Part shown: positions 1 to 7,716 of the stretch, in pieces
Numbering within the stretch: position 1 is the stretch's first letter
How the letters are laid out: every line of letters begins with the position of its first letter
Assembly (NCBI GenBank): GCA_910588815.1
Contig: CAJUQY010000010.1
Span: 20,356 to 84,355, forward strand
DNA from: an uncultured Lachnospiraceae bacterium
GTDB taxonomy: Bacteria; Bacillota; Clostridia; Lachnospirales; Lachnospiraceae
Length of the DNA: 64,000 nucleotides
Reading direction: 5' to 3'
Notes under the pieces: model-generated
Told to the model about the DNA's origin: nothing
Seen by the model: the letters and a program-made list of their open reading frames with translations, nothing else
Database searches by the model: none
Program-made: the position numbers and the translations under genes

Positions 1-1
1 C

Positions 2-94
2 ACCGCCGGAGCCGTTCTCGGAATCGGAGTTATGTGTTTGCTCACAGCTTTAGTACGGAAAGTCCACGGCCGCCAGCCAGGAGGTTGTCAATGA
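2..94 (+). CDS. C-terminal end of a membrane protein (partial)
   Basis: Frame 2 is open from the window edge and gives about 30 residues ending at TGA 92-94. They start with a hydrophobic run (TAGAVLGIGVMCLLTALV) followed by a basic tail (RKVHGRQPGGCQ), which is what the last transmembrane helix and cytoplasmic end of a multi-span protein look like. Too little is present to name a family. The stop overlaps the ATG of the next frame as ATGA. The call rests only on open frame and hydrophobicity. Confidence 0.5.
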   Translation, partial: TAGAVLGIGVMCLLTALVRKVHGRQPGGCQ

Positions 95-228
95 TTCCAT
101 ATAGCAGACATTTATTGTCTATGATGAACAAATTTGTCAGAGATGTCTGGCATCCGTTTTTTGAGTACGACAGGAATTTTTCACCAGTTGTCTTGCGAAA
201 AACAGGGAGGAAACCGGTGCTTTCCTGA
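91..228 (+). CDS. Possible 45-residue coupled small protein or truncated gene start
   Basis: ATG 91 overlaps the upstream stop as ATGA and has AGGAGG at 79-84, six bases before it, which is ideal for translational coupling. The product, beginning MIPYSRHLLSMMNKFVRDVW, is 45 residues, basic and aromatic-rich, with no signal peptide. I do not recognise it. It stops at 226-228, eight bases before the long palindrome at 236. It may be a genuine small protein, or the surviving 5' end of a gene cut short by insertion of that palindrome. The AGGAGG also lies within the upstream coding frame, so chance is possible. Confidence 0.35.
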   Translation: MIPYSRHLLSMMNKFVRDVWHPFFEYDRNFSPVVLRKTGRKPVLS

Positions 229-235
229 TCAAGCT

Positions 236-419
236 GACAGGGAACGCCGGGCCTCTTCTGCCTGTGGACGATAGGAAGGATTTTCCGGTTTTACGAGCAT
301 AGCGCAGGCAATTTTTGCCGACCCGGTTTGATGGAGGCAAAATTGCCGGCAAAGGGCGGCGCAGTAAAATCGGAAAATCCGACGTGTCTGCGGGCAGCAG
401 ACGCCCGGCGTTCCCTGTC
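236..419. repeat. 184-bp imperfect palindrome (possible MITE-like element)
   Basis: The ends GACAGGGAACGCCGGGC (236-252) and GCCCGGCGTTCCCTGTC (403-419) are perfect 17-base inverted repeats. Further in, 278-294 and 364-380 pair over 17 bases with one difference, and near the tip GGCAATTTTTGCC pairs with GGCAAAATTGCC, leaving an apical loop of about 16 bases. The whole segment folds into one long hairpin. No open frame or obvious target-site duplication is visible. With the 45-residue frame it accounts for the gene-free stretch 95-475; I see no clear promoter for hisC in it. Confidence 0.7.
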
Positions 420-475
420 GGAATCTCGACAGAAAGCACAGGTTTGCTCCCGTCATGAGCAGAAAGGAGTATTTT

Positions 476-1528
476 ATGAAACCCTGGGAGGCAAATATCC
501 GGAGAGTAACCCCATATGTGCCCGGCGAACAGCCGAAAAAATCCAATATGATCAAATTAAATACCAATGAAAACCCTTACGGGCCGTCTCCGGCAGTGAA
601 GAAGGCGGCAAGGGATTTCGATACGGAGCTTCTGCGCCTGTATCCGGATCCGTCGTCGGAGCTTTTGGTGGATGCCCTGGCGATGCGATACGGCCTTGGG
701 CGGGATCAGATTTTTGTAGGAGTCGGTTCCGACGATGTCCTTGCCATGTCCTTCCTCACCTTTTTCAATTCCGGCAGGCCCATCCTCTTCCCGGATATTT
801 CCTACTCCTTTTACAGCGTGTGGGCAGAGCTTTACAGGATTCCCTATGAGCGTCCGGCTCTGGACGGCGAATTTCGGATCCGGAAGGAGGATTATTACAA
901 AGAAAACGGCGGGGTGGTTTTCCCGAATCCCAATGCGCCGACATCCCTGGCCCTGGGCCTTGCCGACGTGGAGGACATCATTGCTCACAATCAGGAATCG
1001 GTGGTCATCGTGGATGAGGCATATATTGATTTCGGAGGGGAATCGGCGCTGGGGCTCCTCTCGAAATACGAAAACCTGCTGGTGGTGCAGACGTTCTCCA
1101 AGTCCCGTTCCATGGCAGGGCTTCGGATCGGGTTTGCCATGGGAAATCCGGCTCTGATAAAGGCATTAAATGACGTGAAGTATTCCTTTAACTCCTATAC
1201 CATGAACCAGACGTCTCTGCTTCTCGGAACGGCGGCCGTGGAGGACGAGGCATACTTTCAGGAGACCGTCGGAAAGATCAAAGCCACCAGAGAGCGGGCG
1301 AAGGAGCGGCTTCGTGCTTTGGGTTTTGTCTATCCGGAGCCTTCCGCCAACTTTATTTTTGTAACCAGGCCGGGAACAGACGCCAGGACGCTTTTTGAAG
1401 CTCTGAAGGAAAAAGATATCTATGTCCGCTATTTCGATGCGCCGAGGATCAATCAGTATCTTCGCGTCACTGTCGGCACGGACGGGCAGATGGAACGGTT
1501 GTTTGAGTTTTTGGAAAATTATTTATAG
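476..1528 (+). CDS. hisC: Histidinol-phosphate aminotransferase
   Basis: This is a 350-residue fold-type I PLP aminotransferase that converts imidazole-acetol phosphate and glutamate to histidinol phosphate in histidine biosynthesis. Visible landmarks are the substrate-binding start LNTNENPYGPSP (about 28-39), NPNAPTS (151-157), the PLP-ring aspartate in VDEAYIDF (D180) and the Schiff-base lysine in TFSKSRSMAGLRIGF (K209). ATG 476 is chosen over an ATG at 455 because AAAGGAG sits at 464-470. It stands apart from other his genes, so a broader role on aromatic or other 2-oxo acids cannot be excluded. Confidence 0.9.
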   Translation: MKPWEANIRRVTPYVPGEQPKKSNMIKLNTNENPYGPSPAVKKAARDFDTELLRLYPDPSSELLVDALAMRYGLGRDQIFVGVGSDDVLAMSFLTFFNSGRPILFPDISYSFYSVWAELYRIPYERPALDGEFRIRKEDYYKENGGVVFPNPNAPTSLALGLADVEDIIAHNQESVVIVDEAYIDFGGESALGLLSKYENLLVVQTFSKSRSMAGLRIGFAMGNPALIKALNDVKYSFNSYTMNQTSLLLGTAAVEDEAYFQETVGKIKATRERAKERLRALGFVYPEPSANFIFVTRPGTDARTLFEALKEKDIYVRYFDAPRINQYLRVTVGTDGQMERLFEFLENYL

Positions 1529-1560
1529 TGAACAACAAAAAATTGTTTTTGGCGTTCGCT
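1527..1560. repeat. Short palindrome, family with 12574-12614 and 23802-23831
   Basis: The arms AGTGAAC and GTTCGCT (one G.T pair) close a T-rich core. The 15-base right half TTTTTGGCGTTCGCT recurs with a single change at 12600-12612. It overlaps the hisC stop codon and may act as a weak terminator. Confidence 0.45.
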
Positions 1561-1700
1561 ATACTTATGATTTGCCGGATATTAAACTGGAGACAGATGA
1601 CACGGTAATTACGGCCAGACTGCCGGAAACAGTGGACAGTAAGGAATCTAAAGCCTTGCAATCCTTGTCGACCTGTGACTATTATGGGGAAAGGATCTGA
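1557..1700 (+). pseudogene. Possible gene remnant, DUF4230-like C-terminal segment
   Basis: The frame reads about 48 residues to TGA 1698-1700 with an alternating strand pattern (YDLPDIKLETDDTVITARLP). This resembles by eye the stretch of DUF4230 proteins where a hydrophobic/acidic strand is followed by an ITxxLP motif. There is no start codon with a ribosome binding site and no upstream domain. The similarity is from memory only and could be chance. Confidence 0.2.
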
Positions 1701-1717
1701 TGGGAGCTTTTATCGCG

Positions 1718-1745
1718 TATATATTGACAAATATATATTGACAAA
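1718..1745 (+). repeat. 14-bp tandem duplication carrying the glnA -35 box
   Basis: TATATATTGACAAA occurs twice head to tail (1718-1731 and 1732-1745), so TTGACA is present twice, 14 bases apart. Only the second copy is correctly spaced from a -10 box. Confidence 0.85.
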
Positions 1746-1766
1746 AGACAAATGCCCTGTTATCAT
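1738..1766 (+). promoter_or_regulatory. Sigma-A promoter of glnA
   Basis: TTGACA at 1738-1743, 17-base spacer, TATCAT at 1761-1766. The predicted start of transcription is near 1773, leaving a leader of about 75 bases before glnA. Confidence 0.75.
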
Positions 1767-1781
1767 CAAAAAGAAAACAAG

Positions 1782-1814
1782 GGCGTTTCTTCGTGGGGAG
1801 GAGTACGCCTTTTT
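1782..1814 (+). terminator. Terminator-like hairpin inside the glnA leader
   Basis: GGCGT 1782-1786 pairs with ACGCC 1805-1809, then after a one-base bulge TTTCTTC-side bases 1787-1792 pair with 1798-1803 (with G.T pairs) around a GTGGG loop. TTTTTGCTTTT follows. It lies after the promoter and before the ribosome binding site, so it could attenuate glnA. An ANTAR antiterminator gene follows glnA. Confidence 0.5.
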
Positions 1815-1846
1815 GCTTTTATCGGAATAAAAAGGAGTTTTGCCAT

Positions 1847-3187
1847 ATGAGTGAAAACAGATATACTAGGGAGGACGTGGTCCGTCTGGCGGGTGAGGAG
1901 GATGTGGAATTCGTCCGCCTGCAGTTTCCGGATATTTTCGGGGTTTTGAAGAACATGGCCATTACCGTGAGCCAGCTTGAGAAGGCCCTAAACAATGAAT
2001 GCAGCTTTGACGGCGTGTCCGTGAACCGTTATGGGGAGTTTGCCAGGACGGATCTTTTTCTCCGGCCGGATCTGGACACCTTTGAGATATTCCCTTGGCG
2101 GCCCAAGCAGGGGAAGGTGGCGCGCCTGATCTGTGACGTATACAATGTGGACGGGACGCCTTATGCCGCCGACACCCGTCTGGCTTTAAAGCGGGTGGTG
2201 GAAAAGGCGGGGAGGATGGGATATGTGTTCAAGGTGGAGCCGGAGTGCGAGTTTTTTCTGTTCCAGATCGACGACGACGGGAAGCCGACCACGGTGACCT
2301 ATGAGCAGGCCGGATATTTTGACGTGGGCCCGGTGGATTTTGCGGAAAATGTACGCCGGGACATTGTCCTCAACCTGGAAGATATGGGCTTTGAAGTCCG
2401 TTCCTCCCACCATGAGAAGGCGCCGGGACAGCATGAAATCGATTTTAAGTACAGTGATGCCCTGAAAACGGCGGATAACCTTCTGACCTTCAAAATGACG
2501 GTGAAGTCCATTGCCAAACGTCATGGGCTCCATGCAACCTTTATGCCGAAACCCAAATCAGATGTGGACGGTTCCGGTATGCATATCAACATGTCCCTTT
2601 GGGATGAGGAAGGAAGAGATGTCTTTTATGATGAGGAAGCTCCGTATAAGCTCAGCCGGACGGCGCGCCAGTTTATGGCGGGGATCCTTAAGCACATCCG
2701 GGCCATAACGGCTCTCACGAACCCGCTTGTGAATTCTTATAAGCGGCTGGTGCCGGGGTTTGAGGCGCCGGTCTACGCCACCTGGTCGGCGGAAACAGTC
2801 TTTGCCCTGCTCCGGGTACCGGCAGTCATGGGAAGCCATGCCAAGCTGGAGCTTCGCTCCCCGGATCCCACGGCAAATCCCTACCTGGTGTTTGCCGCCT
2901 GTCTGGCCGCAGGCCTTGAGGGGATTGAAAAAGGTCTGGAGTTATGTCCCAGCGTGGATGTGAATGTGTCGGCCTGGACAGACGAACAGAGAAAGACCCT
3001 TGATATTGAACGGCTGCCCAAGAATATGTGTGAGGCGGTCGATGCCCTGGAGGCGGACGGATTTGTCACGGGGATTATGGGGGAACAGCTGGCAAAACAG
3101 TATATCGACGCAAAGCGAAAGGAATGGGATACGTACCGCAGGCAGGTGACCGAATGGGAGACCAGAGAGTATCTGAACCGCTATTAG
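1847..3187 (+). CDS. glnA: Glutamine synthetase, type I-alpha
   Basis: It makes glutamine from glutamate, ammonia and ATP in the cytoplasm; the family forms dodecamers. The length of 446 residues fits the Bacillus-type GSI-alpha class. Seen in order are the beta-grasp N-terminus, the catalytic stretches around VEPECEFFLF, HHEKAPGQHEIDFKY, HATFMPKP, GSGMHINMSLW, NPLVNSYKRLVPGFEAP and KLELRSPDP. The C-terminal region lacks the adenylylation-site tyrosine motif of GSI-beta enzymes, so control by adenylylation is unlikely. ATG 1847 has AAAGGAG at 1831-1837; an in-frame GTG at 1793 falls inside the leader hairpin and is rejected. Confidence 0.97.
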   Translation: MSENRYTREDVVRLAGEEDVEFVRLQFPDIFGVLKNMAITVSQLEKALNNECSFDGVSVNRYGEFARTDLFLRPDLDTFEIFPWRPKQGKVARLICDVYNVDGTPYAADTRLALKRVVEKAGRMGYVFKVEPECEFFLFQIDDDGKPTTVTYEQAGYFDVGPVDFAENVRRDIVLNLEDMGFEVRSSHHEKAPGQHEIDFKYSDALKTADNLLTFKMTVKSIAKRHGLHATFMPKPKSDVDGSGMHINMSLWDEEGRDVFYDEEAPYKLSRTARQFMAGILKHIRAITALTNPLVNSYKRLVPGFEAPVYATWSAETVFALLRVPAVMGSHAKLELRSPDPTANPYLVFAACLAAGLEGIEKGLELCPSVDVNVSAWTDEQRKTLDIERLPKNMCEAVDALEADGFVTGIMGEQLAKQYIDAKRKEWDTYRRQVTEWETREYLNRY

Positions 3188-3217
3188 GATCCTGCTGCGG
3201 GGCCGGGAGGTGACAGC

Positions 3218-3766
3218 ATGGCCAATATCATCGTGGTATTTCCGAAGATGGAGGATGCGAAAAAAATTCGGAATATCCTGAACAGAAACGGATTCCATGT
3301 CATCGCCGTCTGCACCACGGGAGCGCAGGCATTAAACTGCATTGAGGGACTGAACGACGGAATTGTGGTTTGCGGATACCGGTTTGCAGATATGCGCTGC
3401 GGGGAACTGCACGAATATCTGCCGGATGGTTTTGAAATGCTTCTTGTGGCATCAGAACAGCACTGGGGAGAAATTGCGGCGGACAATTTCGTCTGCATTG
3501 GAATGCCCTTAAAACTCCATGATCTTGTGGATACGCTGACGATGATTGAAGAGACACAGCTTAGACGGAGGCGGAGGCGGAAGGCATGGCCGAGGGAGAG
3601 GGACGGAGAAGAGCAGGCAGTGATTGCCAGAGCAAAAGAAATTTTGATGGAGCGAAATAATATGACAGAGACGGAGGCCCACCGTTATGTCCAGAAGTGC
3701 AGTATGGACAGCGGCACGAACATGGTGGAAACGGCACATATGATTCTTGACATCATGAAGCAGTGA
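3218..3766 (+). CDS. ANTAR-domain RNA-binding antitermination regulator
   Basis: The 182-residue protein has a receiver-like N-terminal domain (about 1-110), an arginine run (RRRRRRK near 116-122) and a C-terminal ANTAR three-helix domain (about 128-180) with the characteristic AKEILMERNNMTETEAHRYVQKC-type pattern. ANTAR proteins bind tandem hairpins in nascent RNA and block terminators, usually in nitrogen-metabolism operons. The usual phosphorylatable aspartate environment looks poor (DGIVVCGY), so it may be a pseudo-receiver. It starts 30 bases after glnA with GGAGGTGA, so the two are probably co-transcribed. The likely target, the glnA leader, is inference. Confidence 0.85.
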   Translation: MANIIVVFPKMEDAKKIRNILNRNGFHVIAVCTTGAQALNCIEGLNDGIVVCGYRFADMRCGELHEYLPDGFEMLLVASEQHWGEIAADNFVCIGMPLKLHDLVDTLTMIEETQLRRRRRRKAWPRERDGEEQAVIARAKEILMERNNMTETEAHRYVQKCSMDSGTNMVETAHMILDIMKQ

Positions 3767-3797
3767 AGGCGGCGGGGGGCCGGAAAGGCGGTTGGAA

Positions 3798-4592
3798 TTG
3801 AAATTTACAAAAATGCAGGGGCTTGGAAATGACTATGTGTATGTGAATTGTTTCGAAGAAACGGTGGACTCCCCGCAGCTTTTGGCGAAAGCCCTCAGCG
3901 ACAGGCATTTTGGTATCGGCGCGGATGGGCTGATTTTGATCTGTCCCTCAAAGAAGGCGGGCTGCCGGATGGAGATGTACAACGCAGACGGTTCCCGTGG
4001 GGCTATGTGCGGAAACGGGATCCGCTGTGTGGCGAAATACGCCTATGAAGCGGGTCTTGTAAAGGGAGAGGAGATGACGGTGGAGACGGACAGTGGGATC
4101 CGCCATGTGAAATGCCGGCCGGAGAACGGAAAGGTCCGCCTGGTGGAGGTGGATATGGGGATTCCTGTGGTGGGAGAGCGGGAGGCGTTCCTCTGGGAGG
4201 GAAAGGAGCTTTTCTTCACACCGGTGGATATGGGAAATCCTCATGCGGTGTTTTTTGGCCATTTGTCAGAGCTTCCGGCGGTTTCCTGTTTTGGCCCTGC
4301 GGTGGAAAAAAGCCCCCGTTTTCCGGAAGGGGTGAATGTGGAGGTGATTCAGGTGGAGAGTGCGGAGGCACTGTCCATGAGGGTATGGGAGCGGGGGACC
4401 GGAGAGACCATGGCCTGCGGAACCGGGGCATGCGCGGCTTTTGCGGCGGCAAAGACCCTGGGATTTACAGGGGATACCGGTGTTGTGAAGCTTTTGGGCG
4501 GAGACCTGGAGATTGCATGGCCCGGCACGGGAGAGCCGCTTGTGATGACCGGACCGGCAGTGGAAGTGTTCCGGGGAGAAATTATCCTATAA
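3798..4592 (+). CDS. dapF: Diaminopimelate epimerase
   Basis: It interconverts LL- and meso-diaminopimelate, the last step towards meso-DAP for lysine and peptidoglycan. It has 264 residues with the two catalytic cysteines in mirrored contexts, MCGNGIRC (C71) and ETMACGTGACAAF (C207), and the family start MQGLGNDYV. TTG 3798 is preferred over TTG 3792 because AAAGGCGG (3783-3790) is only one base from the latter. It sits just before an operon for peptide import and DAP metabolism. Confidence 0.95.
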   Translation: MKFTKMQGLGNDYVYVNCFEETVDSPQLLAKALSDRHFGIGADGLILICPSKKAGCRMEMYNADGSRGAMCGNGIRCVAKYAYEAGLVKGEEMTVETDSGIRHVKCRPENGKVRLVEVDMGIPVVGEREAFLWEGKELFFTPVDMGNPHAVFFGHLSELPAVSCFGPAVEKSPRFPEGVNVEVIQVESAEALSMRVWERGTGETMACGTGACAAFAAAKTLGFTGDTGVVKLLGGDLEIAWPGTGEPLVMTGPAVEVFRGEIIL

Positions 4593-4615
4593 AATGCTTG
4601 TTTTTGCTTGTTTTT

Positions 4616-4644
4616 TTGATAGAGTTAATTTATACTGTTATATA
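4616..4644 (+). promoter_or_regulatory. Promoter for the peptide-transport operon
   Basis: TTGATA at 4616-4621, 17 bases, TATATA at 4639-4644. The leader of roughly 140 bases to the gene at 4791 contains the hairpin at 4690-4726. Confidence 0.55.
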
Positions 4645-4689
4645 GTCGGATTTTGTAAGAAGCTTTTTGTCGTATAGGAAACATATCAT

Positions 4690-4726
4690 GAGGCCGCTGC
4701 GATGGATAGGTGCAGGGCCTCTTTTT
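4690..4726 (+). terminator. Rho-independent terminator or leader attenuator
   Basis: GAGGCC-GCTGC (4690-4700) pairs with GCAGGGCCTC (4712-4721) with one bulge, followed by TTTTT. It can end dapF transcripts. Because it lies downstream of the promoter at 4616 it could also attenuate the following operon. Confidence 0.65.
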
Positions 4727-4790
4727 ACAAATATGGAAAGTACAGACAGAACCTGCGCAGATTGACGAGGTTACATAGGAGACGGCAGAT

Positions 4791-5570
4791 ATGATGGATT
4801 ATCGTGAACTTGAGGAGCGGCTGGAGAGCATGCCGGGAAATATCAGTTTTTATTATCGAAATCTTGCCACAGGAGAAGAGTTCTCGTACCGGGACGGGGA
4901 GAAATTGATGGCGGCCAGTGTCATCAAGCTGTATGTCATGGCGGCGGCTTTTGCGAGGATTGCCGACGGCAGGCTGGATCCGGAGCAGATGATTGTCACC
5001 GGCAGGGCGGATTTTGTGCCTTCCTGCGGTGCGGTGGCCTATCTCCATGAGGGACTCCAGGTGACAGTTCTGGATTTAATCACGCTGATGATCATTTTCA
5101 GCGACAACACGGCGACCAATATCCTGATTGATTTGATCGGAATCGACGAGATCAATGAGGAGATCCGGAGGCTGGGCTTTCGGGATACCTGGCTCAGAAG
5201 GAAGATGTTTGATGCAGAGAAGTCCCGCCGGGGGATTCAGAACCTGATTACGGCGGGGGAAGTCGGCCGGTTTTTTCAAGAGCTGTATGAGAAGAACCTG
5301 GTGGACGAGGCTTCCAGTGAAAAGATGCTGGCGATTCTCAAGGATCAGCAATTAAACGGAAAGATTCCGTTCTATTTGAAAGCGCTTGCCGAGGAGCCGG
5401 ATATTGCCCACAAGACCGGTGAGGATACGGGAATCACCCATGACGTGGGGATTGTGTACGGAAAAGAGCCGTTTATCGTCTGCTTTTGCGGAAATGAGAC
5501 GGACACGCCCCGGTTTGAACGGTTCATGGCGGAAATTTCTTTAGAGCTGTACCAGAACACTCTGAGTTAA
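4791..5570 (+). CDS. Cytoplasmic class A beta-lactamase-fold serine hydrolase (copy 1)
   Basis: The 259-residue protein carries all three motifs of class A penicillin-recognising enzymes in order: SxxK (SVIK, S43-K46), SDN (104-106) and KTG (208-210). There is no signal peptide or lipobox, so unlike true beta-lactamases it should be cytoplasmic. I cannot place a convincing equivalent of the deacylating Glu166. It opens an operon with an oligopeptide transporter, a cytoplasmic NlpC/P60 peptidase, a paralogue (12650-13495) and dapL. That suggests a peptidase, amidase or esterase acting on imported wall peptides rather than antibiotic resistance (inference). TAGGAG precedes ATG 4791. Confidence 0.85.
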   Translation: MMDYRELEERLESMPGNISFYYRNLATGEEFSYRDGEKLMAASVIKLYVMAAAFARIADGRLDPEQMIVTGRADFVPSCGAVAYLHEGLQVTVLDLITLMIIFSDNTATNILIDLIGIDEINEEIRRLGFRDTWLRRKMFDAEKSRRGIQNLITAGEVGRFFQELYEKNLVDEASSEKMLAILKDQQLNGKIPFYLKALAEEPDIAHKTGEDTGITHDVGIVYGKEPFIVCFCGNETDTPRFERFMAEISLELYQNTLS

Positions 5571-5657
5571 ACTCCATAAGGGTTTGACATATTCGGTAAT
5601 GTCTGCGTAAGCGGACATGTCCGTTTAGTAACACAATTTTCAGAAGGAGGAAAGTAA

Positions 5658-7610
5658 ATGAAAAAGAGAAGATGGATTGCCCTGGCTTTGTGCGCGGCCA
5701 TGCTGGCTTCGACAGCATTAACCGGCTGCGGAGGAGGGGATAAGCCAGAGGGCGGCAAGACAGAGACGCAGGCACAGGGCGGGAGCCAGACGGGGGAGAC
5801 AGACGCAGCGCCGGCAGACAGTTCGGATCCCGCGGTGTATACCGAACTGTATTCCAGCGAGTGCGCGACCTTGAATTATCTTGTGACATCCAATACCGAC
5901 GAGATGCAGATCGGCGCAAACTGTATCGATACCCTGGTGGAATATGATTCCAAGGGCCAGCTGAAAGAGGGACTTGCCACGGAGTGGAGTTACGATGAGG
6001 CGTCTCTCACCTGGACCTTCAAGCTCAGGGATGCGAAGTGGGTGGATTCCACCGGCGCGGAAGTGGCCGACGTGACGGCTCAGGACTTTGTGGATGCCAT
6101 GAAGTATGCGCTGACGCCGGAAAACGAGAGCGGCACGGTTCAGAATCTGTTTGGTGTGATTGCAAACGCAGAGGAATATTTCAACGGACAGGCTTTTAAC
6201 GGCGGAGCCGACGAGGATGGCAATGTCTGGGAGGCGATTGATTTCTCAGAGGTGGGCGTAAAGGCCGTGGATGAACATACCCTGACCTACACTCTGACCA
6301 CAGAGGTTCCTTATTTTATCTCTTCTCTGACCTACATTATTTACATGCCTGCCTACGGCCCTCAGCTGGAGGAACTGGGCAAGGAGTTCGGTACTGCGGC
6401 AGATAAGATGTACTACAACGGGGCCTATTACCTTTCGGAGTTTTCTCCTCAGGAGAAGCGGACTTATACGAAGAACTCTCTCAACTATGACGCCGACAAC
6501 GTATTCATCGACGAGATCCAGATGATCTACAATCCGGAAGCCAATACCCTTGGGCCGGAGATGGTCAAGAGGGGCGAGGTGGACTCCGCTACCATCGGCG
6601 CAGAACTTTTGGATGACTGGCTTGCCGGCGAGGATACCAAAGATCTGGTCAGCAAGGCCCGTTATTCTACGGACTATGCCTATTTCTACTGCTTCAACTT
6701 CAATCCCCAGTTTGACGAGGAGTACGAGCCGGAGAACTGGAAGAAGGCGGTAAATAACGAAAATTTCCGTCAGGCTCTGTTCCATGCCGTTGACAAGACA
6801 AAGGCAGTGGCCGTTTCCGAGCCCAATACGCCGGAGGATTACGTACTGTCCACCATTACTCCCTTCGAGTTTGCTTACACGGAGGACGGCACGGACTATA
6901 CCACCATGGGCAAGCTGGCGGGAAGAGGGGCAACCTTCGACGAGGCTGAGGCGGTCAAGTACAGAGATGCAGCCAAGGAGGAGCTTGCGAAAGAGGGCGT
7001 CACCTTCCCGGTGAAAGTTCTCATGCCTTACAATCCCGAGGTCACCAACTGGGATAAGGAGTGCCAGGTGGTGGAGCAGCAGGTGGAAGCTCTGTTGGGA
7101 AGCGACTTCATTGATATCATCGTTGAGGCGGGACCCAGCGACAGCTTCTTGAGTAATGTGCGCCGTTCCGGCAAATACGCCTTCATGCTTTGCAACTGGG
7201 GCGCAGACTATGCAGATCCGGAGACCTGGACGGATCCCTTTTACGAGAGTAAGAGTGAATCCGGTTATGACGGAGGCTCCAGCTATGCCTTCCTGGGCAC
7301 GGCCGTTACAGAAGGTACGGCGGCAGGGCCAGCAGTGAAGGAGTATTTCGACAAGATCGATGCGGCTAAGGAGATCACTTTGGACACCAAGGCCCGCTAC
7401 GAAGCCTTTGCCGAGGCCGAGGCCGTGCTTTTGGACCATGCGCTGGTGATTCCTTCCAATATCTCCATAAGCTCTTATATGGCGACGAAGCTGAACGTGT
7501 TTGAAGGCCAGTACGCCTCCTTCGGCGTGTCGTCGCTGAGATTTAAGGGACAGCATCTGCTCGACCACTATGTCTCCATGGAAGAGTTCGAGGCGAACAG
7601 AGATAAATAA
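5658..7610 (+). CDS. Oligopeptide ABC transporter substrate-binding lipoprotein
   Basis: A 650-residue family 5 solute-binding protein (OppA/DppA/MppA class). A lipoprotein signal ends at LTGC with C24 as the lipidated residue, followed by a Gly/Thr/Ala linker to about residue 55 and the two-lobed binding domain. The length is somewhat above the 530-600 usual for the family. It captures peptides outside the cell for the permease and ATPase genes that follow. Which peptide cannot be read from sequence; the neighbours point to murein peptides. AGAAGGAGGAAAG precedes ATG 5658. Confidence 0.93.
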   Translation: MKKRRWIALALCAAMLASTALTGCGGGDKPEGGKTETQAQGGSQTGETDAAPADSSDPAVYTELYSSECATLNYLVTSNTDEMQIGANCIDTLVEYDSKGQLKEGLATEWSYDEASLTWTFKLRDAKWVDSTGAEVADVTAQDFVDAMKYALTPENESGTVQNLFGVIANAEEYFNGQAFNGGADEDGNVWEAIDFSEVGVKAVDEHTLTYTLTTEVPYFISSLTYIIYMPAYGPQLEELGKEFGTAADKMYYNGAYYLSEFSPQEKRTYTKNSLNYDADNVFIDEIQMIYNPEANTLGPEMVKRGEVDSATIGAELLDDWLAGEDTKDLVSKARYSTDYAYFYCFNFNPQFDEEYEPENWKKAVNNENFRQALFHAVDKTKAVAVSEPNTPEDYVLSTITPFEFAYTEDGTDYTTMGKLAGRGATFDEAEAVKYRDAAKEELAKEGVTFPVKVLMPYNPEVTNWDKECQVVEQQVEALLGSDFIDIIVEAGPSDSFLSNVRRSGKYAFMLCNWGADYADPETWTDPFYESKSESGYDGGSSYAFLGTAVTEGTAAGPAVKEYFDKIDAAKEITLDTKARYEAFAEAEAVLLDHALVIPSNISISSYMATKLNVFEGQYASFGVSSLRFKGQHLLDHYVSMEEFEANRDK

Positions 7611-7626
7611 AAGTTGTCACGAAGTA

Positions 7627-7672
7627 TCCGACAGAATATGCTGCCGACTGTCCGGCAGCATATTCTGTCGGA
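7627..7672 (+). other. Strong intergenic hairpin after the binding-protein gene
   Basis: TCCGACAGAATATGCTGCCG (7627-7646) pairs perfectly over 20 bases with 7653-7672 around the loop ACTGTC. No T-run follows, so it is not a standard terminator. Such hairpins after binding-protein genes commonly protect the upstream mRNA from 3' decay and so raise binding protein over permease; that role is inferred here. Confidence 0.85.
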
Positions 7673-7716
7673 TTGCCAGAAAGTCTTAAAGCCCGATGAG
7701 TAAAGGAGTTCAGTAC

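Noticed and set aside
4791..5570. Antibiotic-resistance beta-lactamase
   Set aside because: All three motifs are present but there is no export signal, and the operon context points to peptide metabolism.
6246..7568. Long open frame (440 codons) on the minus strand across the peptide-binding protein gene
   Set aside because: It lies wholly antisense to a clearly identified gene, has no recognisable domain or ribosome binding site, and results from the codon bias of the sense gene.
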